Source: Ligustrum vulgare (lineage: Eukaryota; Streptophyta; Magnoliopsida; Lamiales; Oleaceae). Taken from it: a DNA stretch of 64,000 nucleotides. The stretch is from NCBI GenBank assembly GCA_963555705.1, contig OY743168.1, forward strand, positions 23,938,139 to 24,002,138. The letters are read 5' to 3'. Below are positions 59,076 to 64,000 of this stretch, one piece after another. Within the stretch, counting starts at the first letter, position 1, and each line of letters opens with the position of its first letter. The translations under genes and the position numbers were made by a program. The notes under the pieces were generated by a model. It ran no database searches and was not told the DNA's origin. It was given only the letters and a program-made list of their open reading frames with translations.

Positions 59076-62000
59076 TAGACTATTTTGATGTTTAACAATA
59101 ACCCTCTAATCGTGTGTATTGACCTTGGAAGATAACTTGAACTAATGACATGTTTTAGACATGAAGTCCAACAACTTTTAACTTCGAAAACTAGTTTAAA
59201 ACACTTGCAAAATGACCATTTTAAACAAATGGTTCTAGCAGATTTATAAAGCATATTTCTTACCTTATAACACACTTTAAAACTTGTATAATGATCATAA
59301 AACATTATTTAACTTATAACAAATTTTATTCATAAGGTCAACCACTTTTTGGCCTCAAAACTCAATTAAAAGCTCCCTTACATGGTACTTGAAATCATAG
59401 ATTTCACACTTCAATAAAATCAATCCAAAATCAAGTTTTGAACGCATACAAAGTAATGTTTCGAAATGTACATTCCAACAAATTTTTATATTAGTTCAAC
59501 TCCTTTTAACATGCCTTGGATCATGTAAAATGTATATTAAAAGAGTTTAGGTTAACAAAAATGTTTGAGTACAAGAATTGAGATACTTTCTAGTATGAAA
59601 ACTAATTCCTACAACTTTCATAAGAGCAAGATTGACAACCTTAATACTCTTTAGTCTTTAAATCGACTAAAGCTGCATTTTTATACATGAAGCCCATAAA
59701 CAAACTTAAGCCATAAGAGAGAACATGATTTAGTGTACAAAATCAATTTAAATCATGGTTTATTGCTTCTATTTGAAACTTGAGTCTCAAATCTTAGTAA
59801 ATTCACTCAAAGTGACAATTTAAGGGCACTCAAAATTTGGGACAGCAACTAAATTTCAAACAAACTTTGATATAAGTCACATCTTCTTTACTCCTAACTT
59901 TCTCATAATGTCCTCAACATTAAAATTTAATATCCACATTCAAAAATCAGATTTATAACATCAATAAATCTCATATAAATATGTAATTACCTTCATTTAA
60001 GTTTCAAAATCAGCACTAAAACCTTTTTTTTTTTTTTTTTTTTGTCAATTTCAACTTCTAATGCTTCTTAACCTCCATTAAAACATTTCTCCCCTTATAA
60101 TCTATTCAAAAATATATCCAATGATTTTTATCATCCTTAAACACAATTCCCAACATCTAACATATAGCACAACATCAACAAAACTATTGTTGCTTTACTC
60201 AAACAATTCATCAAACACTTAGAGGGCAATTATATTCTTAACTTTCAATCTTAAACATAGTCTATCCAATCAATCATAATCAACAAGAATCATATTAGAA
60301 TCTGAAATTTAAAGATAATACTTCAACACAATATGAAAACTTAACACAATATTACACTAATCATGTTTCACTCACCTCTTGAATTCTAGGAAGAAAAATC
60401 ATGTTTTGAGAGCTCAAACTTCAAGCAAAGCTTCTTCCTCCTCTTCCCTCCCTTTCCCTTTTCTTTTCCTCCTCTTTTTCCCTCTTTTTCTTCTCTTTTT
60501 TTGCTCTCCAAATTCGGCCAGAATCTGTCCAGTTTCGGTTCCTCTCTTGTCTTAACCAAAATTAGGAGAAAATGGGTTTTAATCATTCCTAGAACCGATT
60601 GTATCATTCATCTTCAACTTTATTAACTTTAAATTTGAGTAATCAATCCAAAAATCCAATTTTAAACCTTAAATATGAAGAAGAGATTTCATACTTACGT
60701 TAAGAATTTAAGAAGGTATTCAAATCCCAAGGTTGATGGCAATCTCCCCCTTCTCCTTCTCCCTATTTTTCCCCCCTCCTTTCTTCTTCTCCTTCTTCCT
60801 CTCGGTTTCTCTCCTCTCTTTTCTCTCTGTTTTTGGTCGATGAAGAACAAGAAATGGCCAAATTTTCGTGCTATATAGATACATATATGATGTGTGAAAA
60901 CAAGCCCCATACTTTCAAGTTTGTACAAGTTGGTCCTTATAGAATTGCAAACAAAGTCCTTAAAGCTTTCTTTCTATCATCCAAGCCCTATAACTTATGA
61001 TAAATAATTATTTATAACCAAAATAAGTTGGTTTCTAAACATCCCTTAAGATAAAACATGACAAGTGTCTCCTCCAAGTATTATTTTAATACAAAATTTC
61101 CTAATTATTCATTTTCAAGGTGTTGCTTTCGGGTCAATATTTGAAGGTCAAGACGAGCTCCGTTTTGGTCAATCTTTATACCGTTGTAAAGTTCACACTT
61201 CAAGCTTTGAAACGATTACACATACAAGTAAAACGGACCATTATACCGCCCGTACCGTTCATCCAAAAATAGCTGCTCGAATAGTTTCAACACTTAGCCA
61301 AATTTTCAGCATTCTTACCATTTCATGTATACAACTTCAACTCGCTATTTAAAGTACTTCCCGAACTTAATTGTGCTCGAATTTAATGTCAATACGTAGA
61401 TCTCAATGTAAACTACAAAGTAGTATAACATGCAAAGACATTGGGATTACCATGTTGCTCATACCATCCTCTCATACATGGCTACTAGACCACAACTCTA
61501 CACTTAGAATTATTTTGTAGATTTTCAGCATTCCAACTACTTCTCACATGCAACTTTAGCTTGATTTTTGAAACACGTTTCGAACTCCAATGTATCCAAA
61601 TTTGATATCAATGCTTAGATCTCATCATGAACTATAAAATGGTATAACTTGAAATGGCTAAAGATCACTATATAATCCACAAAATGATCCCAAAGTTGTG
61701 TTCATCCCAATGGCAAAATGTAATTAATAGGACTTTCTAAAATTTTCAGCTTAGTCCTCCATGAAATTTGATCCAACTGAGTTTGAACATCGTGAATAAC
61801 TTTCTCTTATGCCATTTTCTCCTCTTTTCTCATAAATTCCATACTATCTCATCGTACAAAATATGGAATTGGCTATTTTCTTAAGAAAATACTTGCATCC
61901 AACTTCCTAAATGAATTAACTAAGGAACGAAATTTTCGGGCTGTTACAAGAATGGAGAATGGAGTACTCTATATAGAAAGAAGCAAGAGACTTTTCAAGA

Positions 62001-62226
62001 AGGGGTGGAATCCATTGGTAAATCAATGTATTGAATGATCCAGAAGTTATTTCGTGAAGAAGATGATCAGAAGCGGGCAACACATTTTAAAAAAATGGAG
62101 TATTATATTGGGCTTATATCCCATAGCCCAAGATCCCTTTATTAAAGCCCAACTCCTATTTCTTCATTCATCCTTTTATTAAGGCTCAACTCCTATTTCT
62201 TCATTCACCAACATTTCAACCCAACA

Positions 62227-62702
62227 ATCCCCCACATGAATGAAAGATTGGGTAAAGAATAAGTTCGATTCTAAGTTGAGAAAGCATGCATAAGGATAAG
62301 TAGTCAAAGACTTGGAACTTTACATAGTGAGAATCTATCGGATTCACTTGACTAAGCACTAGACATGATGCCTGGAACTGTCAATCTTTTTATGTAAATC
62401 GAGACAACAGAAACCACACAATGCTTTCTCTATGCGAAGTTCATTCTCACGTTTGTGTCCATTTTGACCTTGGACACCTCCTGGTTTCATGAGTGTGTTA
62501 GAGAATTTAGCCGAAAATTCTTGTAGAAGCGGCCCCTTAACACTCACATAGGTGATTTCATAACTTATTGAGTATATTCACGTACTCATGAATTTTCTTT
62601 AATGACTTTAGAAATCATTAAAAGTATATCTTATTCTAACACTATTTATACACCGTCACATCATAAGCATGGGTTAGAAATTTTTTTTTCCACGGTGCTA
62701 CC
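62227..62702 (-). other. 3' untranslated region of Copia 3
   Basis: Non-coding stretch between the polypurine tract and the pol end. No ORF of note. Confidence 0.5.
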
Positions 62703-63225
62703 TAGGGGTGGGCATTAACCCACCCAACCCGCCAAAACCGCTCAACCCGATTGGTTTGGGTTGGGTTTTGATGAAAATTGGGTTGGGTTGGGTTTCAAAA
62801 AAAAAAATTGTTCGGGTTGGGTTGGGTTGTGGTTTGGGTGAAAAACCCAACTCAACCCAACCCAACCCAACCCAATCAAAATTTAAAAAATATAAGACCC
62901 TTTAAATTTCAAGAATCTTAAGCCCGTTTTTAATTTGGATGAAACTCAAATATGATTTGAACATATTTTAATTTTATTAGTAAGTATTCAATTTATTATA
63001 TTTGAGCTTATTGTATTGTACATAATTTATTTGAGTTAATAGTTGATTTATGGGCATAATTTTTTAATTTTCTAATATTTTTAGTTAATTGGATTAAAGC
63101 CCAAACCACCCAACCTGACCGAAACTTGATTGGGTTGGGTTGGGTTGGAACTCATGTTTGGGTTGGGTTGGGTTGGGTTCGGGTTGGGCAAAAAACCGAC
63201 CCAACCCAACCCACGCCCACCCCTA
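62703..63225. mobile_element. Non-autonomous hAT element in Copia 3
   Basis: 523 bp between exact 8-base duplications GTGCTACC (62695-62702 and 63226-63233). Ends TAGGGGTGGGCATTAACCC and, in reverse, TAGGGGTGGGCGTGGGTTGG. Arms are runs of GGGTT/AACCC in both orientations around an AT-rich centre. The GGGTT arms are not telomeric (TTTAGGG). Confidence 0.92.
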
Positions 63226-63285
63226 GTGCTACCAAGTCAGACAAAAGTCAGTTGTCCCTTTGAACCTATATCTTGGGATCTCCAG

Positions 63286-64000
63286 TTAGCTAGGTAGGGT
63301 TGCCTCTTTGACGACTTTTGATTGTTCAATAGGCTTTAGTCTCATTCTCCTCGATGAACTCTCAACTAACTCTCTATTCAGGCCTTTCGTAAACGAATCC
63401 GCTATATTATCTTTTGACTTAACATAATCAATTGAGATAATTCCACTAGAGAGTAGTTGTCCAATAGTATTATGTCTTCGACGTATATGTCGTGACTTAC
63501 CATTATACATAACATTTTGTGCCCTTCCTATAGCAGCTTGGCTATCACAATGAATACAAATTGCGGGCATAGGTTTTGGCCAATTTGGAATATCCTCTAA
63601 GAAATTTCTAAGCCACTCAGATTCCTCTCCAGCTTTGTCTAAAGCTATAAACTCAGATTTCATGGTGGATCTAGCAATACAAGTTTGTTTTGAGGATTTT
63701 CATGAAACAGCTGCACCTCCAATCGTGAAGACATGCCCGCTAGTAGATGTCGAATCTTTAGTACTAGAAATTCAATTTGCATCAGTATATCCTTCAAGTA
63801 CAGTCGGGTATTTTGAATAATGTATTCCAAAGTTTTTGGTATGCATCAATTATCCCAATTGTCTAATAATTGCTTTCCAAAGGTCTAGACCAAGATTACT
63901 CGTATATCGACTTAATTTGCTTACGGCGTATGCTATATCAGGTCGAGTGCAGTTCATGACATACATTAAACTACCGATAATACGAGAATATTCTAATTGA
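63286..64000 (-). pseudogene. Copia 3 pol remnant: RT end and RNase H
   Basis: In coding order: [20 protein letters not shown] near the window edge, a frameshifted linker, then KSEFIALDKAGEESEWLRNF, CIHCDSQAAIGRA, RHIRRRHNTI and SKDNIADSFTKGL, ending at 63286. Stops are present at about 63840, 63770 and 63700, so it is degraded. The rest of pol, gag and the 5' LTR lie beyond 64000. Confidence 0.85.

Larger units (their letters stand above)
55883..61948. mobile_element. 6.07-kb TG...CA unit without coding capacity (giant solo LTR?)
   Basis: Starts TGTCACGGCCCAAAAATTC and ends GAAATTTTCGGGCTGTTACA. The ends are imperfect inverted repeats of about 19 bases. Exact five-base duplication AGAAT lies at 55878-55882 and 61949-61953. 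No pol-like frame of any length was found in 6 kb. Removing the Helitron at 57908-58939 leaves about 5.0 kb. Termini TGTNAC.GCCC...GGGC.GTNACA plus a 5-bp duplication fit the LTR of a plant chromovirus-type Gypsy element, so a very long solo LTR is the likeliest reading. A non-autonomous TIR element is the alternative. Confidence 0.75.
55553..64000 (-). mobile_element. Copia-type LTR retrotransposon (Copia 3), runs off the right edge
   Basis: The 3' LTR is about 55553-62226 (element sense TGTTGGGTTGAAATG...GTACAACA), hugely expanded by the 55883-61948 unit. Without it the LTR is about 600 bp. Next to 62226 the - strand has ATGTGGGGGAT (polypurine tract), fixing orientation. The right part of the LTR has a tandem pair of TCCTATTTCTTCATTCA and a TATATAGA box near 61972. 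RNase H coding lies at 63286-64000. The left LTR boundary is inferred from TG/CA symmetry and cannot be checked, because the other LTR lies outside the window. Confidence 0.7.

Noticed and set aside
60386..60928. Lysine/glutamate-rich and leucine/proline-rich frames
   Set aside because: Polypyrimidine/polypurine tracts inside the 6-kb non-coding unit, with mirror frames on both strands.
62703..63225. Interstitial telomere repeats (GGGTT/AACCC runs)
   Set aside because: The word is GGGTT, not the plant TTTAGGG, and an exact 8-base duplication shows a hAT element.

Overview
This is plant nuclear DNA, almost certainly from a eudicot. It has two intact, intron-rich plant genes, and most of the rest is retrotransposons, Helitrons, hAT elements and MITEs, many nested inside one another. 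No rRNA, tRNA, CRISPR array or bacterial-style operon was seen. The species cannot be fixed from the sequence alone.

Genes. AHK1 (osmosensing hybrid histidine kinase) lies on the + strand, 20533-27824. Its 13 exons splice in frame to 1201 codons. APX3-type ascorbate peroxidase (membrane-anchored, peroxisomal/ER) lies on the - strand, 33306-37148. Its 9 exons splice to 280 codons. Both keep their catalytic residues. One senses water stress and the other removes H2O2, but nothing here shows co-regulation.

Layout. 1-3670: low-complexity block (C-rich/T-rich minisatellite, then a GTCACA minisatellite) inside a possible terminal-inverted-repeat element. 3.7-10.5 kb: AT-rich spacer with Tourist-like MITEs, microsatellites and a CACTA end. 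10514-16315: LTR element (- strand, AGTAA target duplication) with no usable ORF, whose interior is packed with small hairpins sharing the loop TTC(A/T)G. 17463-18870 and 37376-38865: two same-orientation copies of a Gypsy-type LTR that bracket both genes. 18976-19473: C-terminal remnant of a Helitron helicase. 29114-32910: small LTR element with a Helitron in one LTR and a MITE in the other. 39486-47424: Copia element (+) split by a 3.2-kb hAT transposon at 41791-44953. 47732-55121: Copia element (-) with ATTTA duplications and three nested insertions. 55553 to beyond the right edge: a third Copia (-), whose LTR holds a 6.07-kb TG...CA unit (AGAAT duplications), which in turn holds a Helitron.

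Most interesting signal: the hairpin array at 11.66-15.88 kb. Dozens of different perfect stems are each built around the same five-base loop, and at least one pair of stem copies differs by a compensatory base-pair change. The nested insertions also give exact target duplications and empty-site comparisons, so a relative order of events can be read directly.
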